This document shows, piece by piece, positions 14,897-22,784 of a stretch of 64,000 bases of DNA. The DNA lies in NCBI GenBank assembly GCA_903828515.1, contig CAIKMD010000006.1:248001-312000 (forward strand), given 5' to 3'. Positions within the stretch are counted from its first letter, which is position 1, and each line of letters opens with the position of its first letter. Origin of the DNA: an uncultured Rhodospirillales bacterium (GTDB taxonomy: Bacteria > Pseudomonadota > Alphaproteobacteria > ATCC43930 > CGMCC-115725). Below the pieces are notes generated by a model. That model did no database searches. It was not told where the DNA came from and worked only from the letters and a program-made list of their open reading frames with translations. The translations under genes were made by a program, and so were the position numbers.

Positions 14897-15919
14897 ATGG
14901 CAGTCGACATGCATTTCCATTGGGGGCCTAAAGGTTTCGCCGACGTTTTGCGTCAGCGGACAAGCAAGCCGATGATCCGGCGCGGCGATGACGGCGCCGA
15001 ATATTTCGATTCGTTTTTCTCCTCGAACAAGCTGCCGCCCGATTTCGACTCTGCCGAGGCGCGGCTCGCCGAGATGGACGAGAACGGCGTCCAACACGCG
15101 GTGCTGTCGATCAGCCCGGTGACCGGCATCGAGGCGATGGGTTTGCAGGATTCGCTGCCGCTCGCGCGTGCCTTCAACGATGCGGCGTCGGTCGTTTGTC
15201 AGGAACATCCGGGCCGCTTCTCGGCCTTCGCGATCCTGCCGATCGGCAACATGAGCGTCGCGGTCACCGAGTTCGAGCGTGTGATGGACCTGCCGGGCTT
15301 CGTCGGCGCGGTACTGCCGGGCGATGGGTTCTTGTCGCAAAAGCGCGCCGAGCGTTTCGCGCCGCTGATGGAAGTGGCCAATCGGCGCAGCGCGATCTTC
15401 CTCGTCCATTACGGCAAGCTGCCGGATGACCCGGAGGCGCCGAAGCCCGACGTGACGGATAACAACCGCAACCGTTTCGGCACGCTCGACATGCAGTCGC
15501 GGCTGTCCTCGAACATGGTCACGTTCTGCATGACCGATTTCCTGAAGCCTTATCCGAACGTCACGGTGATGAGCCACAATCTCGGCGGCAATATTCCGTT
15601 CGAGATCGACCGCATGGATCATCGCACCCTGTGCGACACGCCGGGCGCGGTGTTGCCCTCGGCGCTCGTTCGTAACGCGCCGATCCTGGTCGATTGCAAC
15701 TCGCTGAGCGGCCGCGCGATCGAGCTCGCGGTCGAGGTCTACGGCGCCGACAAGATCGTGTTCGGTTCGGATGGCACCAAGTTCGGCATGAACTGGACCA
15801 ACAACGCGATCGCCGAAGCGCGGATTTCCGACGCCGACAAGCGTCTGATCCTCGAAGGCAACGCCAAGCGCCTGCTTGGCCGCGTCAACCAGCACCTCGC
15901 CGCGGCTGCGGCGGAGTAG
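14897..15919 (+). CDS. Amidohydrolase-2 family protein (ACMSD/decarboxylase-like)
   Basis: This 340-aa TIM-barrel metal-dependent hydrolase or decarboxylase opens with MAVDMHFHWGP, the HxH metal pair. A later His appears in VMSHNLGGN and the conserved Asp in VFGSDGTKFG. This group includes 2-amino-3-carboxymuconate-6-semialdehyde decarboxylase, 5-carboxyvanillate decarboxylase (LigW) and other aromatic decarboxylases, so a role in aromatic-acid decarboxylation or ring-fission-product processing is plausible. The RBS is TTAAGGGAGCGG before the ATG. It starts 71 bases after the Rieske membrane locus and may or may not be co-transcribed. Confidence 0.82.
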   Translation: MAVDMHFHWGPKGFADVLRQRTSKPMIRRGDDGAEYFDSFFSSNKLPPDFDSAEARLAEMDENGVQHAVLSISPVTGIEAMGLQDSLPLARAFNDAASVVCQEHPGRFSAFAILPIGNMSVAVTEFERVMDLPGFVGAVLPGDGFLSQKRAERFAPLMEVANRRSAIFLVHYGKLPDDPEAPKPDVTDNNRNRFGTLDMQSRLSSNMVTFCMTDFLKPYPNVTVMSHNLGGNIPFEIDRMDHRTLCDTPGAVLPSALVRNAPILVDCNSLSGRAIELAVEVYGADKIVFGSDGTKFGMNWTNNAIAEARISDADKRLILEGNAKRLLGRVNQHLAAAAAE

Positions 15920-15922
15920 CTT

Positions 15923-16594
15923 CTACGGCAACAGGCGCGGCGCGATCACGGCAAGGTCCGTGAAGCGCCGCGCCGTCGCTGCCGCGCCCCGGGCCATTGT
16001 CTCGGGTCCATAGCCCCATAAAGCGAAAATCGACGGCAACCCGGCGCCTTGCGCGGCGGCGATGTCGTTGGCGTGGTCGCCGGCCATCACCGCGCGGACC
16101 GGGTCACCGCCGGCGCGTGCGATGGTGCTGAGGAGATGCGCGGGATCGGGTTTGCGGACCGGGAAACTGTCGCCGCCGCCGATGGCGGCAAAACGGTCGG
16201 CGAGTCCCAAGGCTGCGATCAGCATCTGCGCTGCCGCCACGGGCTTGTTGGTGCAGATGGCGAAGCACCAGCCTGCGCCGGCGAGGCTAGTGAGTGTCTC
16301 CTCGACCCCGGGATAGAGCGTCGTCGCGTCAGCCGCGTGGGCGGTGTAGTCGACGACGAACGCGTCGAACTCCTCGGGTGACGGCGCAGGGGCATGGCGC
16401 GCGGCCAGGGCGCGTTCGACCAGTTTCTGGGTGCCGTCCCCGACCATCGGCCGGACTTCGTCGAGGGTGAAACCCGGCAGGCCCCGCGCGGCCATCAACC
16501 GATCGAGCGATGCCGCGAGATCGGGAAGCGAATCGACCAGCGTGCCGTCGAGATCCAGCACCAGGGTTCGCGTCGAGTTCGTAAAAGACGCCAT
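15923..16594 (-). CDS. gph: HAD-superfamily hydrolase, phosphoglycolate phosphatase-like
   Basis: The 223-aa protein shows HAD motif I as LVLDLDGTLVDSLPDLA, motif II as ICTNKPVAAA, and motifs III/IV as FPVRKPDPAHLL and VMAGDHANDIAAA. The helical cap inserted after motif I is of the Gph (C1) type. Gph removes phosphate from 2-phosphoglycolate made during DNA repair or oxygenase side reactions. Closely similar HADs have other sugar-phosphate substrates, so the symbol is a best guess. It is convergent with the amidohydrolase, 3 bases away. Confidence 0.82.
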   Translation of the reverse strand: MASFTNSTRTLVLDLDGTLVDSLPDLAASLDRLMAARGLPGFTLDEVRPMVGDGTQKLVERALAARHAPAPSPEEFDAFVVDYTAHAADATTLYPGVEETLTSLAGAGWCFAICTNKPVAAAQMLIAALGLADRFAAIGGGDSFPVRKPDPAHLLSTIARAGGDPVRAVMAGDHANDIAAAQGAGLPSIFALWGYGPETMARGAAATARRFTDLAVIAPRLLP

Positions 16595-16681
16595 GCGCTG
16601 CGATCGTCACCGGGGATGGGGCTCAGAACAGCGTTCTAGCACCATCCCGGTGGCGATGCATGGCCCGCGGGTTGTTGGGCG

Positions 16682-17974
16682 CTACCGCCCCCGGCGTCCT
16701 GCGACCTTGCGCTTGGGCGCGGCCGCTTTTTTCGCACGCGCCGGTTTGGCGGGTGCTTTCTTGCGGGCCGCGGGTGCTGCCTTAACGGCGGCAGATTTCT
16801 TCTTGGTGCCGCCGAACAGCTTTTGCGAGGCGAGTTTGGCGCCCGCGCTGAGCGCCTCGAGCTTCGCCCACATGATGCTCGGGTGGACCCGGCGCATAAA
16901 CGGACCTTGCGCGAAACCGCAATCGGTACCGGCGATGACGTTCTCGCGGCCGACCACACCGGCATAGCGCACGATGCGTTGGGAAATCAGCTCGGGATGC
17001 TCGACCACGTTGGTCGCATGGCTGATGACGCCGGGAATGAGGACGCGACCCTTCGGAAGCTTCACCTTCTTCCAGACTTCCCATTCGTGCTCGTGGCGCG
17101 GATTGGCGCCCTCGATCACATAGGCGCCGGCCTTCACCCGCAGGATCAAATCGACGATGTCTTCGAGCGGCACGTCGGTCGTGTGCGGGCCCGGCCAGCT
17201 TCCCCAACAGACGTGATAGCGGATGCGATCTTCCGGGATGCCGCGCAGTGCGTAGTTGAGCGCATCCATGTGCATCGCGACCCAGTCGCGATATTGCTTG
17301 AAGGTCTTCGGCGGCACCTGGCGATCGAAAGTAACCGCGGCGCGCGCGTCGTCGACCTGCACGAGAAGACCCGCGTCGACGATCATCTTGTATTCGGTGT
17401 GCATCGCGTCGGCGATGGCGTGCACCAGTTCTTCCTCGGTCTTGTAATACTCGTTCTTGCGGTCGGGGATCGCGCTGGCCGGTGCCGCCACCGGCAGGAA
17501 GCCTTCCTCGGCCTTCACCGATTTGAGCGCGGCCTTGAAATTGTCGATGTCGCGCTGCACCTCGGCCTGGCCCGAATAGGCAACCGGTCCGACACACACC
17601 ACATCGCCGCCGCGCGCTCCGCCGTCGCGGGAATCGAGCTCGGCATAGAATTCGGCAAAGCGCTCGCGGTCGGCGCCATAGGCATAGGGATCGCGGCCTT
17701 CCGATGGCGGCCTTGTCTCGAAGCCGGTCAGGCGGTCGACGACATATTGCGACCAGCTGATCGCCTTGCCGAACTCGCCGTCGCTGACCACATCCACGCC
17801 GGTCGCGGCCTGGCGGCCGACGATCGAGGCGACGCTCTCGGTCAGGCAGCGCTCATAGGCGGCTTCCTCGTAGGGCTCGTGGCGCTGCTTGGCGCGCAGA
17901 AAGGTCAGCAACTCGGGGGGCCGAATGAGGCTGCCGACATGGGTGGTGAGAATTCGCTTGTCGCTACGCTTCAT
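16682..17974 (-). CDS. MetE-like (cobalamin-independent methionine synthase family) protein with Lys/Ala-rich C-terminal tail
   Basis: Residues 1-385 match the C-terminal catalytic barrel family of MetE and related methyl- or alkyl-transferases: ILTTHVGSLIRPPEL at the start, DGEFGKAISWSQYV, VHVCWGSWPG-like YHVCWGSWPGPHTTD, and TDCGFAQGPF near the end. Zinc ligands can be placed at His/Cys of HVCWG and Cys of GTDCGF. Stand-alone barrels of this sort often are not methionine synthases; some act on coenzyme M or other thiols. Uniquely, the last about 40 residues form a Lys/Ala/Pro/Arg tail (KKKSAAVKAAPAARKKAP and onward), like histone H1 or PhaF. The RBS is AAGGGGATCCT before the ATG. The ABC binding protein lies upstream on the same strand. 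Confidence 0.83.
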   Translation of the reverse strand: MKRSDKRILTTHVGSLIRPPELLTFLRAKQRHEPYEEAAYERCLTESVASIVGRQAATGVDVVSDGEFGKAISWSQYVVDRLTGFETRPPSEGRDPYAYGADRERFAEFYAELDSRDGGARGGDVVCVGPVAYSGQAEVQRDIDNFKAALKSVKAEEGFLPVAAPASAIPDRKNEYYKTEEELVHAIADAMHTEYKMIVDAGLLVQVDDARAAVTFDRQVPPKTFKQYRDWVAMHMDALNYALRGIPEDRIRYHVCWGSWPGPHTTDVPLEDIVDLILRVKAGAYVIEGANPRHEHEWEVWKKVKLPKGRVLIPGVISHATNVVEHPELISQRIVRYAGVVGRENVIAGTDCGFAQGPFMRRVHPSIMWAKLEALSAGAKLASQKLFGGTKKKSAAVKAAPAARKKAPAKPARAKKAAAPKRKVAGRRGR

Positions 17975-18049
17975 AGGATCCCCTTGTTACCCGCCTGGCC
18001 ATGGCGGCCGGCCATACAAAGGCGTGCGGGTCGGGGATACAACCATAAA

Positions 18050-18085
18050 CCTGCCCATGCGGGAAGCGGTCCCCGCGTGGGCAGG
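18050..18085. repeat. Near-perfect 14-bp inverted repeat between binding-protein gene and MetE-like gene
   Basis: CCTGCCCATGCGGG pairs with CCCGCGTGGGCAGG with one A-C mismatch and an 8-base loop. It sits 6 bases past the binding-protein stop on the minus strand, so a terminator or RNA-stabilising role for that transcript is likely. The CCCGCG...GGGCAGG composition resembles the other palindromic elements in this window. Confidence 0.5.
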
Positions 18086-18091
18086 GATGCG

Positions 18092-19303
18092 CTATTTCGG
18101 CTGGTCGCCGATATGCAGCTCGTGCCAGGGGTCTTTTTGCGCCTCGAAGGTCTGGAAGGCGATGTTGGCGAGTTTGCCGTCGGGCAGTTTTTCGACCTTC
18201 CGGATGTAGATGTTCTGAACCAGTTCGCGCGTCGCCGGATCGACCGATACCGGGCCACGTGGGCTCTTCCAGGCATAGCCCTTGGCGGCGGCCATCATCT
18301 TGTCGCCGTCCCGCGCCCCGCCGGTGGCGCGCAGCATCTGGAACAGAATCTCCATCCCGTCCCACGCTTGAACATGGACGAAGCTCGGCAGGCCACCGGC
18401 CATGTCGTTGCCGTACTTCGCCACCATCGCCGCGACATAGGCCTTGTTCTCGGGATTATCGAGATAGGGGCCGTAATGCAGCGCTGTCACCGTGCCGATG
18501 GCGGCGTCACCGACCGCGGGCAGATCGTATTCCGGCGTTTCGCCCGAGCCCATCAACTGGATGCCGCGCTTGGCGAAACCACGCTCGGCAAAGCCCTTGA
18601 TCGTGCCGGCCGACATCGGTCCGCCCGGCATGAAAGCGACGAGGCAGTTCGGCGCGTTGTCCTGAACCTTCTGGAAATAGCTTGAGAAGTCGGTGGTATT
18701 GAGCGGGACCTTGATCGTTTCGAGCATCTTGCCGCCACCATCGGTGAAGCCCTTGGTGAAGGCGGCAATCGCGTCGGCGCCCGGCGCGTAATCGGCGACG
18801 AACATCTCGCAGGTCTTGAATTTCTGTTCGAGCGCCCATTTGGCGTCCGGCGTCATCACCTGCCATTGGGTAAAGCTGGCGCGGATCAGGTAGGGCGATT
18901 TGTCGGTGACAATGGAGGTTGCTGTATTGAACGCGACGAACGGAATCTTCGCCTCATTGATGAGATCGGGCATGGCGAGAGCGGTGGTGGTGAATTCCAA
19001 CCCGCCCAAAGCGGCGACGTTGTCGTTGACGATCATCTCCTGCGCCAATTGCCGCGCGCGCGGCGGGTTGTCGCCACCGACGTCGCGATAGACGATTTCG
19101 ACGGTCGGATTCCCGTTCTTGCCGTTGTGCTGGGCCAGATAGAGTTCGATCGACTGCTGATAGCTCTTGCCCCAATTGGCATAGGGGCCGCTGGTGGTGA
19201 CGAGAATGCCGAGCTTGATCGGATCGGCCGCGTTCGCGTGGGCTGCCACGCCCACTGCAATTGCAAAAGATAAAATCGCGGCGGAGTGGGAAATCCTTGC
19301 CAT
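18092..19303 (-). CDS. ABC transporter substrate-binding protein, branched-chain amino acid (LivK/Peripla_BP_6) type
   Basis: The 403-aa periplasmic protein has a signal peptide ending AAHANAAD. The mature part starts PIKLGILVTTSGPYANWGKSYQQSIELYLAQHNG, the standard opening of the LivJ/LivK-like family. RARQLAQEMIVNDNVAALGG is the conserved ligand-lobe segment. It captures a solute for the divergent LivHMGF-type permease at 19431-22784. Although the family was named for leucine, many such proteins bind benzoate, hydroxybenzoates or cinnamates. The flanking Rieske oxygenase makes an aromatic acid plausible. The RBS GGGAGG precedes the ATG. Confidence 0.93.
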   Translation of the reverse strand: MARISHSAAILSFAIAVGVAAHANAADPIKLGILVTTSGPYANWGKSYQQSIELYLAQHNGKNGNPTVEIVYRDVGGDNPPRARQLAQEMIVNDNVAALGGLEFTTTALAMPDLINEAKIPFVAFNTATSIVTDKSPYLIRASFTQWQVMTPDAKWALEQKFKTCEMFVADYAPGADAIAAFTKGFTDGGGKMLETIKVPLNTTDFSSYFQKVQDNAPNCLVAFMPGGPMSAGTIKGFAERGFAKRGIQLMGSGETPEYDLPAVGDAAIGTVTALHYGPYLDNPENKAYVAAMVAKYGNDMAGGLPSFVHVQAWDGMEILFQMLRATGGARDGDKMMAAAKGYAWKSPRGPVSVDPATRELVQNIYIRKVEKLPDGKLANIAFQTFEAQKDPWHELHIGDQPK

Positions 19304-19339
19304 ATCTGCCTCCCTGGGAGCGGCTTGTTTTTGATTGCC

Positions 19340-19381
19340 GCCTGATCGTCCACGCTATATCAGGGTGCATCGCATTGCAAT
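19340..19381 (-). promoter_or_regulatory. Candidate promoter of the binding-protein gene in the divergent liv region
   Basis: On the minus strand TTGCAA (within the palindrome ATTGCAAT at 19374-19381) is followed 15 bases later by TATAGC, both four-of-six matches to sigma-70 boxes. The leader to the ATG at 19303 would be about 50 bases. The spacer is short, so this is tentative. Confidence 0.28.
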
Positions 19382-19430
19382 TTCGCCGTGACACAGTGAC
19401 GGCGAAAGCGAAGCGGGGGGAGGTCGATAC

Positions 19431-20303
19431 GTGCTGAAGGTTGCGGCGACCGTAGCCGCGTTGGCGGTGGATGGCGTCGCCTACGGCATGATTCTGTTTC
19501 TCATGTCGGTCGGGCTCACCATCACGCTGGGGGTGATGCGCATTGCCAATCTCGCGCATTGCGCCTTCGCCATGGCGGGCGGTTATATCGCTTTCGCGCT
19601 CGTGCGCTCGGGATATTTCAGCCTCTTCACCGCGCTTCCGCTCGCGGTGGCAGCGACGATGCTGATCGGCGCCGGGCTGGAACGCAGCCTTTATCGGTGG
19701 GTCTATGCGACCGGCCAGCTCGGTCAGATCCTGATGACGATCGGCTTGGTCTTCGTTGTCGTGGCGACCGCCAATCTGCTGTTCGGCTCGAACCTCAACG
19801 CGATCGCTTTGCCGTCCTGGCTGTCGCAAACCTATTTCTATGGTTCGGTCACGATCTCGGCCTATCGCGTCTTCATCATCGCGGTCAGCACCGGGATCGC
19901 CGGCACGCTCTGGGCGATTCTCGAATTCACCGATTTCGGCGCGCGCTTACGTGCGGCCGTCGACAATCCGCGCATGGCGCGTTGCGTCGGCATCGACGTG
20001 CCGCGGGTTTTCTCGATCACGTTCTCGGTCGGCTGCGGCTTGGCCGCCGCCGCCGGCATCCTCGGCACGCAGATCATGCCGCTCGAGCCATGGTACGCGC
20101 TCGAATATCTCGTGCCCGTCCTGATGGTGGTGGCGGTCGGCGGCCTCGGCTCGCTCAAGGGCTCGTTCTATGCCGCGCTGATGCTCGGCGTGGTCGATAC
20201 GTTCGGGCGTTATTATGTGCCGGCGGCTGGCGCGTTCATCATCTATCTCGCCGTTCTCCTGCTGCTGCTGTGGCGCCCGCAGGGCGTCTTCGCGAGGGTC
20301 TGA
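19431..20303 (+). CDS. ABC transporter permease, LivH type
   Basis: The 290-aa inner-membrane permease starts at GTG 19431 behind GGGGGGAGG. It has eight or so hydrophobic segments and the family hallmarks GLTITLGVMRIANLAHCAFAMAGGY and RAAVDNPRMARCVGIDV (the coupling-helix region contacting the ATPase), then VAVGGLGSLKGSF. It forms a heterodimeric pore with the LivM-type protein encoded 3 bases downstream. It is the first gene of a four-gene operon, divergent from its binding protein across 127 bases. Confidence 0.94.
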   Translation: MLKVAATVAALAVDGVAYGMILFLMSVGLTITLGVMRIANLAHCAFAMAGGYIAFALVRSGYFSLFTALPLAVAATMLIGAGLERSLYRWVYATGQLGQILMTIGLVFVVVATANLLFGSNLNAIALPSWLSQTYFYGSVTISAYRVFIIAVSTGIAGTLWAILEFTDFGARLRAAVDNPRMARCVGIDVPRVFSITFSVGCGLAAAAGILGTQIMPLEPWYALEYLVPVLMVVAVGGLGSLKGSFYAALMLGVVDTFGRYYVPAAGAFIIYLAVLLLLLWRPQGVFARV

Positions 20304-20306
20304 ACG

Positions 20307-21311
20307 ATGGCCGTGCTCGATCGCGACACCATCAATGCCGTGCGCGAAGGCTTCACCCGCCATCGCCTGTCGTGGATCGACACACTGCCGTTCCTCTTTG
20401 CCGCCTTGATGTATTTCTTCGCCGCGCGCTACCTGCCGCTCGGGACCCAGGTGATGATCCAGGTTGCCTTCGCGCTCTCGCTCGATCTGGCGCTGGGCTA
20501 TGGCGGGATCGATTCGCTGGGGCATGTCGCATTCTTCGGCATGGGTGCTTACGCGGCGGGTCTTTATGCGCTCTATGTGTCGAGCGAACCGTTGAGCGGC
20601 CTCGCCGTCGCCGCGTGTATCGGGGCGCTCACCGGTCTGGTTACCGGGCCGCTGGTGTTGCGCGCGCGCGGCCTGACGGTCGTGATGCTGACGCTGGCGA
20701 TCGCGACGATGCTGCACGAGCTGGCCAATACGTCGGCGATGAAGCCGATCACCGGCGGCGCCGACGGACTCTTCGGTTTCAAGATCGCGCCGGTATTCGG
20801 CATGTTCTCGTTCGATCTCTATGGCCGCACCGCCTATTGGTATTCGCTCGGCGTCGTCGCCTTTGTGTTCATTATCTGCAAGCTGGTGGTCAATTCGCCC
20901 TTCGGCCTCGCGGTGCGCGGCATGCGTGACAATCCGGTGCGGATGAGAATGCTCGGCGTCAACGTGACCGCGCGGCTCGTTACGCTCTATTGCGTGTCGG
21001 GCGCACTGGCTGCGATGGCTGGTGGTCTTTCCGCGCAAGTGACGAAGCTCGTCGGGCTCGACAGTCTCGCCTTTCTCGTCTCGGGCAATGCGCTGGTGAT
21101 GCTGATCCTGGGTGGTGCCGGTCGCCTCTATGGTGCGATCGTCGGCGCCACCGTGTTCGTGGCGTTGTCCGACCGCGCGGCAGCGATCGATCCGTTCAAC
21201 TGGCTCTTTGCCGTCGGCGGTGTCCTCATTCTCGCGGTACGCTTTGCGCCGCAAGGCATCGTCGGATTGATCGCCGATTGGTCGCAGCGTCTGGGCTGGG
21301 TGAGGCGCTGA
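20307..21311 (+). CDS. ABC transporter permease, LivM type
   Basis: The 334-aa permease contains about nine to ten hydrophobic helices, the segment DLALGYGGIDSLGHVAFFGMGAYAAG typical of LivM, and the coupling-helix motif GLAVRGMRDNPVRMRMLGVNV. It pairs with LivH. An N-terminal cytoplasmic extension of about 25 residues (AVLDRDTINAVREGFTRH) precedes the first helix. The TGA overlaps the ATG of the ATPase gene by one base (TGATG). Confidence 0.94.
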   Translation: MAVLDRDTINAVREGFTRHRLSWIDTLPFLFAALMYFFAARYLPLGTQVMIQVAFALSLDLALGYGGIDSLGHVAFFGMGAYAAGLYALYVSSEPLSGLAVAACIGALTGLVTGPLVLRARGLTVVMLTLAIATMLHELANTSAMKPITGGADGLFGFKIAPVFGMFSFDLYGRTAYWYSLGVVAFVFIICKLVVNSPFGLAVRGMRDNPVRMRMLGVNVTARLVTLYCVSGALAAMAGGLSAQVTKLVGLDSLAFLVSGNALVMLILGGAGRLYGAIVGATVFVALSDRAAAIDPFNWLFAVGGVLILAVRFAPQGIVGLIADWSQRLGWVRR

Positions 21312-22066
21312 TGGCCGCGCCCGCCCTGGCGATCGAAGGCATCTCGAAGAACTTTGGCGGTTTGCGGGTGTCGCGCGATATTTCCCTGTCGCTGCCGGTC
21401 GGCGCGCGCCATGCGCTGATCGGACCGAATGGCGCCGGCAAGACCACCCTGGTCAATCTGATCAGCGGCCTGCTTCAGCCATCGTCGGGTCGCATCGCGT
21501 TGGACGGGGTCGATATCACCAACCTCGCGCCCGAGCGCCGCGTCGGACTGGGCCTCGCGCGCACGTTCCAGATCAGTTCGCTTTTCCCGAGCCTGACCGT
21601 CGCCGAGAATGTCGGGCTGGCTTTTGAGGCGCGCTTTGGATTGGACCGCCGCCTCTGGGGCCGCGTGCGCAGCCGGCCGGAGATCGTCGAGGGCACGGCG
21701 GCGCTCCTGCAAAGCCTCGGCCTGCTCGAACTGGCGCGCAAACGAGTAGCGGACCTGCCCTACGGCCAGCGTCGGCTGGTCGAGATCGCGCTGGTCTTGG
21801 CACTCGAGCCGAAAACCTTGCTGCTCGACGAGCCGGCGGCGGGGCTCGCCGTGTCCGACCGTGGCGCGCTGCTCGATCTTCTGCTGCGTTTGCCCGAGGC
21901 ACTGACCATTCTCGTCATCGAGCACGACATGAGCCTCGTCTTTCGCCTGGCACAGCGAATCACCGTGCTGGTGGAAGGTCAGGTGATGACCGAGGGCAGT
22001 GTCGCCGACATCCGCGCCGATCCGCGCGTGCGCGACGTTTATCTGGGAACCCGCAGTCATGGTTGA
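21311..22066 (+). CDS. ABC transporter ATP-binding protein, LivG type
   Basis: The track merges this gene with an upstream out-of-place reading. The ATG at 21311 gives 251 aa. Walker A is GPNGAGKTT, the Q-loop region contains ARTFQISSLFPSLTVAENV, Walker B is TLLLDEPAAGL, and the switch His lies in VIEHDM. The ABC signature is atypical: LPYGQRRLVEIA, where LSGGQ-like residues are replaced by YGQ, common in LivG proteins. It energises import together with the LivF-type ATPase. Its end overlaps the next start by 8 bases. Confidence 0.93.
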   Translation: MAAPALAIEGISKNFGGLRVSRDISLSLPVGARHALIGPNGAGKTTLVNLISGLLQPSSGRIALDGVDITNLAPERRVGLGLARTFQISSLFPSLTVAENVGLAFEARFGLDRRLWGRVRSRPEIVEGTAALLQSLGLLELARKRVADLPYGQRRLVEIALVLALEPKTLLLDEPAAGLAVSDRGALLDLLLRLPEALTILVIEHDMSLVFRLAQRITVLVEGQVMTEGSVADIRADPRVRDVYLGTRSHG

Positions 22067-22784
22067 ACTTTTGGGGGCTGAGATTCTGGGCCTCGACGGC
22101 GTGACCGCCGGTTATCGCGATACCGTGGTGCTCGAACAGGTTTCGGCAAGCGTCGGCGCGAACGAGGCGTGGGCGGTGCTGGGCCGCAACGGCGTCGGCA
22201 AGACCACGCTGTTGATGACGATCATGGGCCTGACCGTTCTGCGCGAAGGCCGGATTCGGTTCGATGGCGGCGACATCACGAATATGGACACGCATCGCCG
22301 GGTCCAGGCCGGTATCGGTTACGTATCGCAGGAGCGCGAGATTTTTCCCTCGCTAACGGTGGACGAAAATCTTCGCGTCGCCACGCAGCCCGGCGAATGG
22401 ACGCGCGAACGCGCCTACGATTTGTTTCCGCGCCTCGCCGAGCGGCGCCGCAATTACGGCAATCAGTTGTCGGGCGGCGAGCAGCAGATGCTGGCGGTCG
22501 GCCGCGCGCTGGTCGGCAACCCGAAGCTGCTCCTGCTGGACGAGCCGTTCGAAGGTCTGGCGCCGGTCATCATCGACACGCTGATCGGCGCTTTCGCGCG
22601 GCTGCGGCGCGAAAGCGCGATCGCCACGGTGCTGGTCGAACAACAGGTCGAACTCGCGCTTGAACTGACCCAACAGGCGTTGGTGCTCGACAAGGGACAG
22701 ATCGTCTGGCGCGGCGCCAGCGCCGATCTGGCCGCTGATCGTGACAACCTCGCGATGCTGGTCGGCTTGCAGGAAGCGCGTTAG
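22059..22784 (+). CDS. ABC transporter ATP-binding protein, LivF type
   Basis: The ATG at 22059 gives a 241-aa protein starting MVELLGAEILGLDGVTAGYRDTVVLEQV. The longer ORF from 21999 would only add residues read inside livG. Walker A is GRNGVGKTT, the signature is LSGGEQQMLAVGRAL, Walker B is LLLLDEPFEGLAP, and the H-loop position is VEQQVE. That LivF-typical Gln replaces the His seen in LivG. It is the last gene of the importer operon, with its stop overlapping the convergent Rieske gene by 4 bases. Confidence 0.93.
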   Translation: MVELLGAEILGLDGVTAGYRDTVVLEQVSASVGANEAWAVLGRNGVGKTTLLMTIMGLTVLREGRIRFDGGDITNMDTHRRVQAGIGYVSQEREIFPSLTVDENLRVATQPGEWTRERAYDLFPRLAERRRNYGNQLSGGEQQMLAVGRALVGNPKLLLLDEPFEGLAPVIIDTLIGAFARLRRESAIATVLVEQQVELALELTQQALVLDKGQIVWRGASADLAADRDNLAMLVGLQEAR

